A program made the translations under genes and the position numbers. From Candidatus Bathyarchaeota archaeon (GTDB lineage: Archaea; Thermoproteota; Bathyarchaeia; TCS64), in assembly GCA_018652685.1 (NCBI GenBank), contig JABIBQ010000033.1, positions 1 through 46,263 on the forward strand: a DNA stretch of 46,263 nucleotides, given 5' to 3'. The notes under the pieces were generated by a model. It saw only the letters and a list, made by a program, of their open reading frames with translations. It had not been told where the DNA came from and made no database searches. The stretch's first letter is position 1. Every line of letters begins with the position of its first letter. This document shows positions 17,525-25,415 of this stretch, piece by piece.

Positions 17525-17938
17525 TTGGTTAAAAAGGCTGTACAACGGAGCCTAGGACGCCATAGGGTGGGATTGATGCTGTACCTCGGCAACCTTCCCA
17601 TCAGGGTAGGAGCTTTTCACCAGATGGGCACCAATGACATAGTTTTAAACAGAAGACTGGTAGGTCAGACCCGTAGCCTTAAAGAGAAATCCAACGTTTT
17701 CGCCATTCTAGTACACGAGTATCTGCACTCCCTGGGTTTCAGGGATGAGAGGAAGGTGAGGAGGTTGACCCACAGGGTCTGTCAGGAGAACTTTGGCAAA
17801 AACCACCAGGTAGTTCAGGCATCCCTGAAGGGGCCCTGGGCCGAGCTCACTGATGAGGATTTCGTAGAAATCCAGCAAGAGCTAAAACTTGAGATGGTTA
17901 GAGATTTCGAAAGAATAGAAGGCGGATATATAATCTAA
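17525..17938 (+). CDS. Putative zincin-like metallopeptidase
   Basis: HEYLHSLGF at about residues 64-72 is an HExxH zinc motif, as in zincin metallopeptidases; a third ligand could be H83 in RLTHRVC. The protein is short (137 residues), so it holds little beyond a minimal protease fold. I do not recognise a named family. The start is unclear: the frame is open back to 17444 (first codon after an in-frame TAG overlapping the end of the nifU-like gene), and sequence such as RAKNYGDIFTLVKKAVQRSL looks coding. Yet no ATG or GTG occurs before TTG 17525, only CTG codons at 17471, 17477 and 17489. It may be co-transcribed with the nifU-like gene. Confidence 0.68.
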   Translation: MVKKAVQRSLGRHRVGLMLYLGNLPIRVGAFHQMGTNDIVLNRRLVGQTRSLKEKSNVFAILVHEYLHSLGFRDERKVRRLTHRVCQENFGKNHQVVQASLKGPWAELTDEDFVEIQQELKLEMVRDFERIEGGYII

Positions 17939-17939
17939 G

Positions 17940-18497
17940 CTACTGCTCCCTAGCGAGCAGGGCTTTCTTAGTGATCTTGACCAGGTCCTCAGGCGGGACT
18001 GGCTTCATGAGAACCTCATCGATGCCAAGGTCATTCATGTCTAGACTGTCCTTGAAGCTACTGTAGCCCGTGATCATGATGATGTTTACGTTCTCGTCCT
18101 GTTCCTTGAGCTTCTCAGCAACCTCATCGCCAAGCATGTCCGGCAGATTCATGTCCAGTATTACCAAGTCGTACTTTATACTGTTTGATTTGTACAGTGC
18201 CTGAAGCCCAGTGGCGGCAGTGTCGACCTGGAATCCTACACTCTGGAGGATTAGCTTGAACGTGTTTGCCAGGTTCTTGTCATCGTCGACGACAAGGATC
18301 GAGGATACGCCAGCCATCTCCTCGGACGCTGCCTCTCCTCCCTCGTACTCCAACAATGTCTTCCTGAGGGTCGGGTCATGCTGGATCGTCTTGCTCACTA
18401 CCTCTAACCGGTCCACGAGTGTGTCAAGTTTCTCCTCGTGCTCCCGAAGTATGTTGATGAGTAAGTCAAGTACATCGATTTTCTCTGTGAATGACAT
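17940..18497 (-). CDS. Response regulator receiver protein with N-terminal helical region
   Basis: Residues ~66-182 form a REC domain: ILVVDDDKN (acidic pocket, D71-D73), VILDMNLPDMLG with the phospho-acceptor D115, MITGYSSF with the switch Thr/Ser, and LMKPVPPEDL with K165. Residues 1-55 are a charged heptad-like helix (ILREHEEKLDTLVDRLEVVS) suited to dimerisation or partner binding. There is no DNA-binding output domain, so signalling would be by protein contact. No histidine kinase is nearby; the kinase must lie elsewhere. It converges with the zincin-like gene, with one base between the genes. Confidence 0.9.
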   Translation of the reverse strand: MSFTEKIDVLDLLINILREHEEKLDTLVDRLEVVSKTIQHDPTLRKTLLEYEGGEAASEEMAGVSSILVVDDDKNLANTFKLILQSVGFQVDTAATGLQALYKSNSIKYDLVILDMNLPDMLGDEVAEKLKEQDENVNIIMITGYSSFKDSLDMNDLGIDEVLMKPVPPEDLVKITKKALLAREQ

Positions 18498-18914
18498 TTT
18501 ATTACCTAGCCTAAATCCTCAAATGCCTCTCGTAGTGGGAGTATTTGACTGTTTTTGCAGTATAATACTTATCAGTGTTCCATAAGATGGCGGGATGTCT
18601 GGCATTCCGGGGAGCTGACAGTACCCGTGAGGGTAGACCTCGACTACCCCATGCTCCGTGCACTCGAAGGTATAGAACTGGAGATATTCCTTCCAGCCGA
18701 GTCATGTCCTCTTCTCGGGGGATTACCTGGAATCGCTCCAGCCTGAGCCTCTGGATGCGTGATAGCATTGGTCGATCAATTTGAATCGTATCCATCAACA
18801 ATTATCAGAATAAACTACCAGAAATCTGCATATTGATACCGTTCAGCTATCTCCCACGGGACACCTTCGTGAAAAAAGTTATACCCGCAGGGTTTCCATT
18901 ATGTTCGATATTCT
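18498..18914. other. 417-base gap without a confident gene
   Basis: Divergent region between the response regulator and the flavoredoxin gene. A TATA-like agtataatactt lies near 18557-18568 and a second ttatacc near 18879-18885, about 33 bases before ATG 18915. A plus-strand frame at 18555-18746 reads LTVPVRVDLDYPMLRALEGI in its middle, which looks protein-like, but it begins with TTG, is only 63 codons and matches nothing I know. It could be a remnant or a small gene; support is too weak to call it. Confidence 0.35.
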
Positions 18915-19448
18915 ATGAGGAACGAAGTAGATGCATTCCAGTATGTCGCAGAGACAAACAAGCTCCTAAATGATGGGGGACTGCTGCTAGTAGCCGAGGG
19001 AGATGACAAGAAACCAAACGCCATGACCATTGGATGGGGCTTTCTTGGAACCATGTGGAGTAAACCCGTTTTCATCGTTGCTGTGAGGTACAGCAGGCAC
19101 ACGTACAAGCTGATGGAGGAGTCGGACAGCTTCACAGTATGCCTTCCAGCAAAGGACATGGAGAAGGCGCTGACTCACTGCGGGACAAAGTCCGGTAGGG
19201 ACATGGACAAACTCAAGGACATGGGACTGACTACAAAGAAGGGCACAACAATTGACGCACCGTACATCAAGGAGTCACCGGTCCACTACGAGTGCAAGGT
19301 GGTTTACAAGGACGAGATGGAGGAGGGCAGGCTTGCCGAGCACCTCCAGTCATCAATGTACAAGTCCAAGGACTGGCACGTTCTTTATTACGGCGAGATC
19401 ACCGGCTGTTACGCGGTCGAGGACGTCGATGACAAACTGATGAAGTGA
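18915..19448 (+). CDS. Flavin reductase-like (flavoredoxin) domain protein
   Basis: A 177-residue FMN-binding split-barrel protein. PNAMTIGWGFLGTMWSKPVF is the typical flavin-contact region, followed by RYSRHTYKLMEES and SFTVCLP. HYGEITGCY-like LYYGEITGCYAVED closes the barrel. Flavoredoxins bind FMN and pass electrons between ferredoxins and acceptors in anaerobes. The next gene is a flavodoxin starting six bases after its stop, which supports an electron-transfer role for the pair. The electron donor is not visible. Confidence 0.86.
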   Translation: MRNEVDAFQYVAETNKLLNDGGLLLVAEGDDKKPNAMTIGWGFLGTMWSKPVFIVAVRYSRHTYKLMEESDSFTVCLPAKDMEKALTHCGTKSGRDMDKLKDMGLTTKKGTTIDAPYIKESPVHYECKVVYKDEMEEGRLAEHLQSSMYKSKDWHVLYYGEITGCYAVEDVDDKLMK

Positions 19449-19453
19449 GCCCG

Positions 19454-19927
19454 ATGAAGGTACTCATCGTCTACGACTCGCAGACGGGAAACACCGGGCT
19501 CATGGCCGAGGCCGTAGCTCAGGGCGTCAGGGATTCGGATATTGAAGTCGTCCTCAAGACTGTAGACGAGGCATCGATCGATGAGTTACCGCAGGTCCAG
19601 GGCGTGATCTTCGGTTCCCCTGTCTACTACGGCCTTCCAACGGGCAAGATCAAGGCATGGATCGATGAGACAGTCAAGTACCACGGAAAGCTGACCCACC
19701 TTGTGGGCGGCGCGTTCTGCAGCGCGGGTGGAACTCACACGGGCTCCGAGACCACTATTCTTGCTCTCCTCCAGGCGTGTCTCGTTCACGGTATGATCGT
19801 CCAGGGGAGCCCACATGGCAGCCACTACGGCGTCGCATCAGTGGGGTCACCCGACGAGAAAGAGGTCGAGAACTGCAAGAAGCTAGGTGCAAGAGTAGCT
19901 GAGCTGATAAAAAAGCTCGTCCCCTAG
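19454..19927 (+). CDS. Flavodoxin/WrbA-like flavoprotein
   Basis: A 157-residue flavodoxin-fold protein. VLIVYDSQTGNTGLMAEAVAQG is the FMN phosphate loop (piece: YDSQTGNTGLMAEAV), GVIFGSPVYYGLPTGKIKAW is the second flavin contact as in WrbA/NAD(P)H:quinone oxidoreductase relatives, and GGAFCSAGGTHTGSETT follows. It probably carries one or two electrons on FMN. ATG 19454 is preferred to a GTG at 19445 that would overlap the flavoredoxin gene. Confidence 0.88.
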   Translation: MKVLIVYDSQTGNTGLMAEAVAQGVRDSDIEVVLKTVDEASIDELPQVQGVIFGSPVYYGLPTGKIKAWIDETVKYHGKLTHLVGGAFCSAGGTHTGSETTILALLQACLVHGMIVQGSPHGSHYGVASVGSPDEKEVENCKKLGARVAELIKKLVP

Positions 19928-19973
19928 CCCTTTCACCCAAAAGGCAGAAAACCTCCAAGCGCATTCTTATTCC

Positions 19974-21236
19974 ATGACCATTTCTAGAGCGGAGCTGATC
20001 GAGGGCGTCAACGATAACAACGGCCTCGTGGAGCTATTAGCCGAGCTATTGAAGATTCCAAGCGACAACCCCCCAGGAGACACGACGGCGATAGCCGCCT
20101 TCATTTCTGATTACCTCAAGGGACACGGCGTTAAGGCAGAGATTATCGTCACGAAACCAGGAATAGCGAACATCGTCGCCACCATCGGGGAAGGGGACTC
20201 CCACCTGATCCTCAACGGTCACCTCGACACGTTCCCCGCTGAGGTTGGGGAGGATTGGACGGTACCACCGTACTCAGGACTAGTCAAGGATGGGAGGATT
20301 TACGGCAGGGGCGCAGGGGACATGAAAGGAGGTCTCGCTTCCCTGCTCTACTGCTTCGCCAAGATCAGCAAGGCTGATTTCGAGGGCAAACTCACGTTCA
20401 CGGGGACCTCAGACGAGGAAACTGGTGGCGAGTGGGGCGCGCTGTGGCTACTCAACAAGGACGACCGTCTTCACGGGGATGCCGTGCTCAACGGCGAGCC
20501 ATCCGGCCTGACTGTGAGGATCGGGGAGAAATCAAGGGTGGCAATAATTCTTGAGGCCGAGGGTAAGGCGGCTCACGGCAGTTTCGCCGGTTATGTGGGC
20601 GAGAATGCAATAATGAAGATGGTGAGAATACTTCCCCTTGTCGAGTCATTTCAGGGGACACCCGCTGTCTTCACGGACGAGACCGAGGAGCTAACCGAGG
20701 CGGTAATGAAAGGCTACAAGCAGCAGTACGGCCACGAGTCAGAGACCATGGCAAACGTCCTCAAGGAGGTCACCGTCAACATAGGCACTATCAGGGGCGG
20801 CAGCGAGGACAACATCATCCCCGCATACTGTACAGTAACCGTTGACGTCAGGTTGCCACTGGGTATCACTCCAGCCGAGATAACCGAGATGATCAAGGCC
20901 AAGATACACGAGGTGGAGCCCAGCATCAAAGTGAGCTGGAAAAGGCCGCCCCAGATAGTGACCGAGTCCACTTACTCTGGTACAGGCGAACGCATAACCA
21001 GAGTCCTGGCAAAGAACTCCAAAGAGATCACAGGTGATGAGCCTCTTTACAGCTTCACATCAGGGGGCACTGACTGCCGTTTCTGGAGGAAGATAGGGAT
21101 TCCTGCAATCTGCTACGGTCCGAGGGTCTTCGCCATGGGCGGCGTCGATGAAAACATCACAATCGATGACCTTGTGACCACTGCAAAGGTCCAGATGGGC
21201 ACAATACTGGACTTCCTATCAGGGGAGAACCTCTAA
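19974..21236 (+). CDS. M20 family metallopeptidase (ArgE/DapE-like)
   Basis: A 420-residue zinc hydrolase of the acetylornithine deacetylase/succinyl-diaminopimelate desuccinylase type. LILNGHLDTFP has the first metal His and Asp, GRGAGDMKGG the bridging Asp, and GTSDEETGGEWG the catalytic and metal glutamates. The small dimerisation domain begins near KAAHGSFAG. The last metal His, usual in a GP..xAHxxxE block, is not evident: the segment reads GPRVFAMGGVDENITIDD. No lys or arg pathway genes adjoin, so an N-acyl-amino-acid or dipeptide hydrolase role is as likely as biosynthesis. The racemase gene follows by 22 bases. Confidence 0.88.
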   Translation: MTISRAELIEGVNDNNGLVELLAELLKIPSDNPPGDTTAIAAFISDYLKGHGVKAEIIVTKPGIANIVATIGEGDSHLILNGHLDTFPAEVGEDWTVPPYSGLVKDGRIYGRGAGDMKGGLASLLYCFAKISKADFEGKLTFTGTSDEETGGEWGALWLLNKDDRLHGDAVLNGEPSGLTVRIGEKSRVAIILEAEGKAAHGSFAGYVGENAIMKMVRILPLVESFQGTPAVFTDETEELTEAVMKGYKQQYGHESETMANVLKEVTVNIGTIRGGSEDNIIPAYCTVTVDVRLPLGITPAEITEMIKAKIHEVEPSIKVSWKRPPQIVTESTYSGTGERITRVLAKNSKEITGDEPLYSFTSGGTDCRFWRKIGIPAICYGPRVFAMGGVDENITIDDLVTTAKVQMGTILDFLSGENL

Positions 21237-21258
21237 TAGCTGTGATGAATCGGATAAG

Positions 21259-21963
21259 TTGATCAGATTGGGCGAGAAGATCATAGGAATCCTGGGCGGG
21301 ATGGGGCCAGAAGCAACTGCTGATCTGTTCATGAGGATCATCAGGGCTACCCCGGTCAAGCGTGACCAGGACCACTTCAGGGTCATCATCGACAGCAACT
21401 CCAAGATAGCCGACAGGACACCGGCAGTCTTGGGTACTGGGCACAGTCCGTTGCCTACTATAGTTGCTACCGGGAAGAACCTTGAGCAGGCAGGCGCGGA
21501 TTTTCTCATAATGCCATGCAACACAGCCCATTTCTTCCACGCCGAGATCCAGGCCGAACTGGGCATCCCCCTTCTCCACATGATCAGGCTCAGCGCAAAA
21601 CACATCAAGGAAAACTACTCAGAGGTCAAACGTGTCGGTCTTCTGGCAACCGACGGCACCCTCGCAAGCAAGCTATATTATGGGGCGTATGGTAAGTACG
21701 GGATCGATGTAATCCATCCTAGCGACGATTCTCAGGCGGACGTCATGGACGCCGTATATCGTGACATCAAGACAGGTGACCTGGAAACGGGCTGTAAACT
21801 CCTCCACAGGGTAGCAGTCGAACTCATCGAGGCGGGATCAAAGGCCGTTATCTGTGGTTGCACCGAGGTGAGTCTTGTCCTCCACGACGGCGACGTGCCG
21901 GTCCCCGTGGTTGATCCCCTCCAGGTGCTGGCCGAAGAAGCCATAAAGCTGGCCTCTGGGTGA
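21259..21963 (+). CDS. Aspartate/glutamate racemase family protein
   Basis: PLP-independent two-cysteine racemase fold. IGILGGMGPEATADLF is the N-terminal signature, IMPCNTAHFFHAEIQ carries the first catalytic Cys, and VICGCTEVSLVL the second. 234 residues matches aspartate racemases (RacD/YgeA type). It would interconvert L- and D-Asp/Glu or a similar amino acid. TTG start at 21259, preceding IRLGEKIIGILGG. Placed right after an M20 hydrolase, it may act on the amino acid that enzyme releases; that is inference. Confidence 0.9.
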   Translation: MIRLGEKIIGILGGMGPEATADLFMRIIRATPVKRDQDHFRVIIDSNSKIADRTPAVLGTGHSPLPTIVATGKNLEQAGADFLIMPCNTAHFFHAEIQAELGIPLLHMIRLSAKHIKENYSEVKRVGLLATDGTLASKLYYGAYGKYGIDVIHPSDDSQADVMDAVYRDIKTGDLETGCKLLHRVAVELIEAGSKAVICGCTEVSLVLHDGDVPVPVVDPLQVLAEEAIKLASG

Positions 21964-21967
21964 TGCC

Positions 21968-22438
21968 ATGGATGAGCCCACCCACCATCTAGGGCACCTG
22001 AATTATACAAGGAACGATGTAGAGGAGGAGATACAGTTCATCTTCCCTTCAAATACCCAGTGGGACTGCATCAGATGTAGCGGTTGCTGCGGCGACGTGG
22101 GCGAAAGAGTAAGGATGATCATGCTCCTGGATAAAGACCTTGATAGAATAGAGGCAGCGGGTGAGAGCGGTTTCTTTGATGACTGGGACGAGGGCTCGTT
22201 CTCGGCCATAATGAAAAAGGTGGACGGGAAATGCGTGTTCCTGACAGAGGACGGCTGTAAGATATACGACCACCGGGCACTACTTTGTCGTATGTATCCC
22301 TTCTGGCTGGAGAAACAGGGTGACTTGTTCGTATTCGGCGTAGACGCTGGTTGCACTGGGAACGGACAGGGTGAGAGCCTTGATGAGGAATTCTTCAGGG
22401 CACTTCTGAGGATGGCCCTGAAGTCAATGGATTACTAA
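21968..22438 (+). CDS. YkgJ-family cysteine cluster protein
   Basis: A 156-residue protein with the YkgJ pattern: CIRCSGCCGDVGERV, then GKCVFLTEDGCKIYDHRALLC (pieces GKCVFL, DGCKIYDHR, LLCRMYPFW) and a last DAGCTGNG. The arranged cysteines probably bind a metal or Fe-S cluster. The biochemical role of the family is not settled; members may act in flagellar methylation or metal handling in other organisms. It starts five bases after the racemase gene, so it belongs to the same transcript. Confidence 0.88.
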   Translation: MDEPTHHLGHLNYTRNDVEEEIQFIFPSNTQWDCIRCSGCCGDVGERVRMIMLLDKDLDRIEAAGESGFFDDWDEGSFSAIMKKVDGKCVFLTEDGCKIYDHRALLCRMYPFWLEKQGDLFVFGVDAGCTGNGQGESLDEEFFRALLRMALKSMDY

Positions 22439-22542
22439 CTTTTTTCCCGTAAAGTAGATAACCTACTATTCGTGACGCGCAAGCTGATACTCATGAACGC
22501 GTTCGTTTCTTGAAATTATACCAGAATATTCTATTGAATAAT

Positions 22543-22875
22543 TTAGTGGGAGTAATCGAATATCCTGATCTCAGGGCCAACAGCCCTGGTCACGGCCTCT
22601 TTTATCGATTCAAAGTGTGGACATGCATACCCGATGGGGGTACCTCTTCCCATGCATGAAACAAAGACAATGGACTCGGCTCCACGCCTTACCATCTCCT
22701 TTGCCCTCGGCACCGCGTTCTTCCCAGGACATCCCCCACAGCTGTTGAAGCCAATAATCTCGACGGGGCCAGTTTCCTCGAATGCTCCCAGTCCCTTGCT
22801 CGCTACCTTGAAATCAGAGGTGCCCGGACACATAGACTCGGTCTGCTGACACCTGATCATTCCAACTTTTAACAT
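22543..22875 (-). CDS. CGGC domain protein
   Basis: About 110 residues with MIRCQQTESMCPGT near the N terminus, GFNSCGGCPGKNAV in the middle and IVFVSCMGRGTPIGYACPHF near the C terminus. CGGC plus flanking cysteines is the signature of the CGGC family (PF08821), thought to bind a metal, possibly with redox function; no reaction is established. ATG 22875 (MLKVGMIRC) is chosen over 22884, three codons upstream. Convergent with the YkgJ gene, and divergent from the dehydrogenase. Confidence 0.85.
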   Translation of the reverse strand: MLKVGMIRCQQTESMCPGTSDFKVASKGLGAFEETGPVEIIGFNSCGGCPGKNAVPRAKEMVRRGAESIVFVSCMGRGTPIGYACPHFESIKEAVTRAVGPEIRIFDYSH

Positions 22876-23089
22876 GCGCACCATGACGTGTTGACGAGAT
22901 ATAAACCATTCACAGGGCGAGAGGGTACCAGAAACCCAGTATATTCATCCCAAGACATACCTCAAAGCACTCCAGTTAAAAAAAATTAGGGAGATACGAG
23001 ATTGAACGATCGAGATGTTTTACATGTCAAGTATAAACGAAAATGGTTCGAAGGTCTTATCCGATGTAACCTCATTTCGTTCTACTCGT

Positions 23090-24118
23090 ATGACAAAGCT
23101 GTTTATCTCGTTCCATATAGCACAGGAACTCCTTGATCGGATAAAGCTGGCTGATCCTGACCTTGAGATCATGTATGACCCGAGCTTGCTACCCAAGCCC
23201 CGTTACAAGAACGACCAGCACGGCGGCCCGTTCCAGAGGACCCCAGAGCAGGAGGAAAAGATGCAGGGTATGATGGCCGAGGCCGAGATACTATTCGGGT
23301 ACGTGCCCGCTGATTATCGTGACCTGGGAAAATGGTTCCCCAAGCTCCGCTGGAACCAGTCCCCAAGCGCAGGGATAGGATGGGGCGTCAAGAGGTTTGG
23401 ATGGACAGAAACTGACATCGATTTCACGACGGCCAGCGGCATGCATGCCACTCCACTGGCGGAGTTCTGCATCATGTCAATGCTCATGTTCGTCAAGGAC
23501 TATTTCCTCATGGCACGCCAGAAGACCAAGCACGTCTGGCAGAGGACCAGCGCCCTTGAGCTGAGGGGCAAGACTCTTGGAGTCATCGGCTTGGGGAGCG
23601 TAGGCCGCGAAACTGCCCGGCTGGCCCAGTGCTTCGGGATGAACGTCATCGGGACGAAGCGGCACGTGGAAGGCGTTGACCCTATCTCCGTCAACGTTGA
23701 TGAGCTATTTGCGTTCGACAACCTTGACTCGGTGCTAGCACGGTCTGATTTTCTAGTACTCATCTGTCCCGAGACCGACGAGACCCGCGGTATGATCGGC
23801 AGGGATGAGCTGGACAAGATGAAGAAGGGTGCAGTTCTCATCAACATCGCCAGGGGCTCCATCGTGGACGAGCCGGAACTGATCAAGGTGTTGCAGTCAG
23901 GCCATCTAGGTGGAGTAGTGGTGGATGTGGCTGCAAAGGAACCCCTACCTCCTGAGAGCCCCCTGTGGGACATGCCCAACGTAATCATCAGCCCCCACTC
24001 GGCCAGCACCGTTGAGGAGGAGAACGAGAAGCTCACCGAGATATTCGTTGACAACATCCACAGGTACCGGGAGGGCAGGCCATTCAGGAACCTCCTTGAC
24101 AAGAAGGCCCTCTACTAG
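23090..24118 (+). CDS. D-isomer-specific 2-hydroxyacid dehydrogenase
   Basis: NAD(P)-dependent reduction of a 2-oxoacid or the reverse. LGVIGLGSVGRETARLAQ is the dinucleotide loop. Catalytic residues appear in order: Arg in INIARGSIVDE, Glu in AAKEPLPP, His in IISPHSAST. 342 residues from ATG 23090 (MTKLFISFHI) is usual. An ATG at 23015 would add 25 residues without family resemblance. The substrate is unknown; no serine-pathway or pyridoxal gene adjoins. Confidence 0.92.
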   Translation: MTKLFISFHIAQELLDRIKLADPDLEIMYDPSLLPKPRYKNDQHGGPFQRTPEQEEKMQGMMAEAEILFGYVPADYRDLGKWFPKLRWNQSPSAGIGWGVKRFGWTETDIDFTTASGMHATPLAEFCIMSMLMFVKDYFLMARQKTKHVWQRTSALELRGKTLGVIGLGSVGRETARLAQCFGMNVIGTKRHVEGVDPISVNVDELFAFDNLDSVLARSDFLVLICPETDETRGMIGRDELDKMKKGAVLINIARGSIVDEPELIKVLQSGHLGGVVVDVAAKEPLPPESPLWDMPNVIISPHSASTVEEENEKLTEIFVDNIHRYREGRPFRNLLDKKALY

Positions 24119-24127
24119 GACTACTGA

Positions 24128-24133
24128 TTTATC
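24128..24133 (+). promoter_or_regulatory. TATA-like box of the double GNAT gene
   Basis: tttatc is centred about 27 bases upstream of ATG 24157 in a 38-base gap, so the gene may be transcribed as a leaderless message independently of the dehydrogenase. Confidence 0.35.
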
Positions 24134-24156
24134 GCCGGAAGGCGTATCCTCCATCT

Positions 24157-25002
24157 ATGGTTGATATCCGAGTCATGAGGCCGAAGGACGAGGGCTTTTT
24201 CATGCAGCTTATGGACGCCGTGGGCTGGGGTATGACCCCCGACGACTACAAGAGGATGCTCACCTTCAGCCCCGAGGGGCTCTTCATAGCCCAAGAGGAC
24301 GAGGTGGACCTTGGGATGGTCTCGACCACCAGCTACGGCTCAATCGCGTGGATAGGAGACCTAGTGGTCCTCCCTGAGTCAAGGGGCCATGGTATCGGTG
24401 CCATACTGATGCAGAAGGCCATTGATCATCTCACCGGAATCGGGGCAAAATCCATCAGGCTTGACGCTGTCCAGCGGGCAGCCCCTCTATACCGCAGACT
24501 CGGGTTCAAGGACGAGTACTGGAGCCTCAGGTACACAGGCGTCGCCAAGACGCACAAAGTGACAAAAACGCGCCCCATGGAGCTGGACGACCTTGACAAG
24601 GTGGTGGCATTAGACAAGTCCGTATTCAAGGAATCGAGGCATGGTGCATTACACTACATTTACCGTCAATTCCCAGACCTGGCCTATACGGCATGGGACG
24701 AGGACGAACTCACCGGGTACATAATGGCGAAGCCGGGAAAAACTGATGTCAGGATCGGCCCGTGGATATGCAAACCCGGCTACAGAGACGTTGCGGAGGA
24801 ACTGCTACACTCGTTGATGAACCAGGTGCAGGGCGAGGGGATGTGGATAGGACTACCCGAGGGAAATCAAGACGGCGTGAGGATACTAGAATCAAACGGG
24901 TTCAAGCCAAATCAAAGCAGTCTAAGGATGTGTTACGGCGACCTCAGCGTCGTTGAAAACGTCGAGGCCGTTTTTGCCCTAGGCGGCGCAGATAAGGGCT
25001 AG
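24157..25002 (+). CDS. Tandem GNAT acetyltransferase
   Basis: A 281-residue protein with two GNAT domains. The N-terminal one (about 1-130) has the acetyl-CoA motif DLVVLPESRGHGIGAILMQK and RLDAVQRAAPLYRRLGF. The second (about 135-275) opens with RPMELDDLDKVVALDKSVF and ends GLPEGNQDGVRILESNGF, lacking the full pyrophosphate loop. It is therefore probably non-catalytic, as in other two-domain GNATs. The acceptor is unknown. It overlaps the end of the convergent gene at 24999 by four bases. Confidence 0.86.
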   Translation: MVDIRVMRPKDEGFFMQLMDAVGWGMTPDDYKRMLTFSPEGLFIAQEDEVDLGMVSTTSYGSIAWIGDLVVLPESRGHGIGAILMQKAIDHLTGIGAKSIRLDAVQRAAPLYRRLGFKDEYWSLRYTGVAKTHKVTKTRPMELDDLDKVVALDKSVFKESRHGALHYIYRQFPDLAYTAWDEDELTGYIMAKPGKTDVRIGPWICKPGYRDVAEELLHSLMNQVQGEGMWIGLPEGNQDGVRILESNGFKPNQSSLRMCYGDLSVVENVEAVFALGGADKG

Positions 25003-25415
25003 GAAAAGCTGACCCTGTCCCCGACCCGGATGTCGGGATCGTCAAGGGTCTCGGTCTTCACAACCACATTGATGTGGTTTGGCATATGGGTCACATCGTA
25101 GCCGGCAAGGGTGCCCAGTTTCTTACCGTTGACTGTTACCTTGTCTCCCATTACAATGAGACCAGACTTTGTTATCTCGAAAAAGCCGATTGCCCGTACT
25201 CTGTCCGCCCCGCCTCCAGGAGCTGCGTCCTGCTCGTCAGTGATCATGAGTTCATGTATCTCGTTGAGCTTTACCGTCCTGCTCTTGGTCTGGATGAACT
25301 CCAAGCCTCTGTCCTCGAACATGACGTGGAGGACGGCGACAACTTCGCCCTCTACAGGTCGCTTGTCCCCGTAGACACTGGGGGTTATGCGCCTGAAATC
25401 GTATGGAGACGACAT
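24999..25415 (-). CDS. Conserved protein of unknown function
   Basis: A 138-residue soluble protein, not assignable by me to a characterised family. It begins SSPYDFRRITPSVYGDKRPV and ends GDKVTVNGKKLGTLAGYDVT...HMPNH; the body is beta-rich with a barrel-like look and no Cys. It resembles a domain of unknown function seen beside archaeal metabolic genes, but I cannot name it securely. Its ATG shares a base with the stop of the upstream asparaginase (TAATG), so the two are translationally coupled and may act together. Confidence 0.75.
   Translation of the reverse strand: MSSPYDFRRITPSVYGDKRPVEGEVVAVLHVMFEDRGLEFIQTKSRTVKLNEIHELMITDEQDAAPGGGADRVRAIGFFEITKSGLIVMGDKVTVNGKKLGTLAGYDVTHMPNHINVVVKTETLDDPDIRVGDRVSFS

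Noticed and set aside
18511..18801. Minus-strand 96-codon gene in the 18498-18914 gap
   Set aside because: Arg-rich, low-complexity-looking translation with no domain, overlapping a more protein-like frame on the other strand. Probably a shadow.
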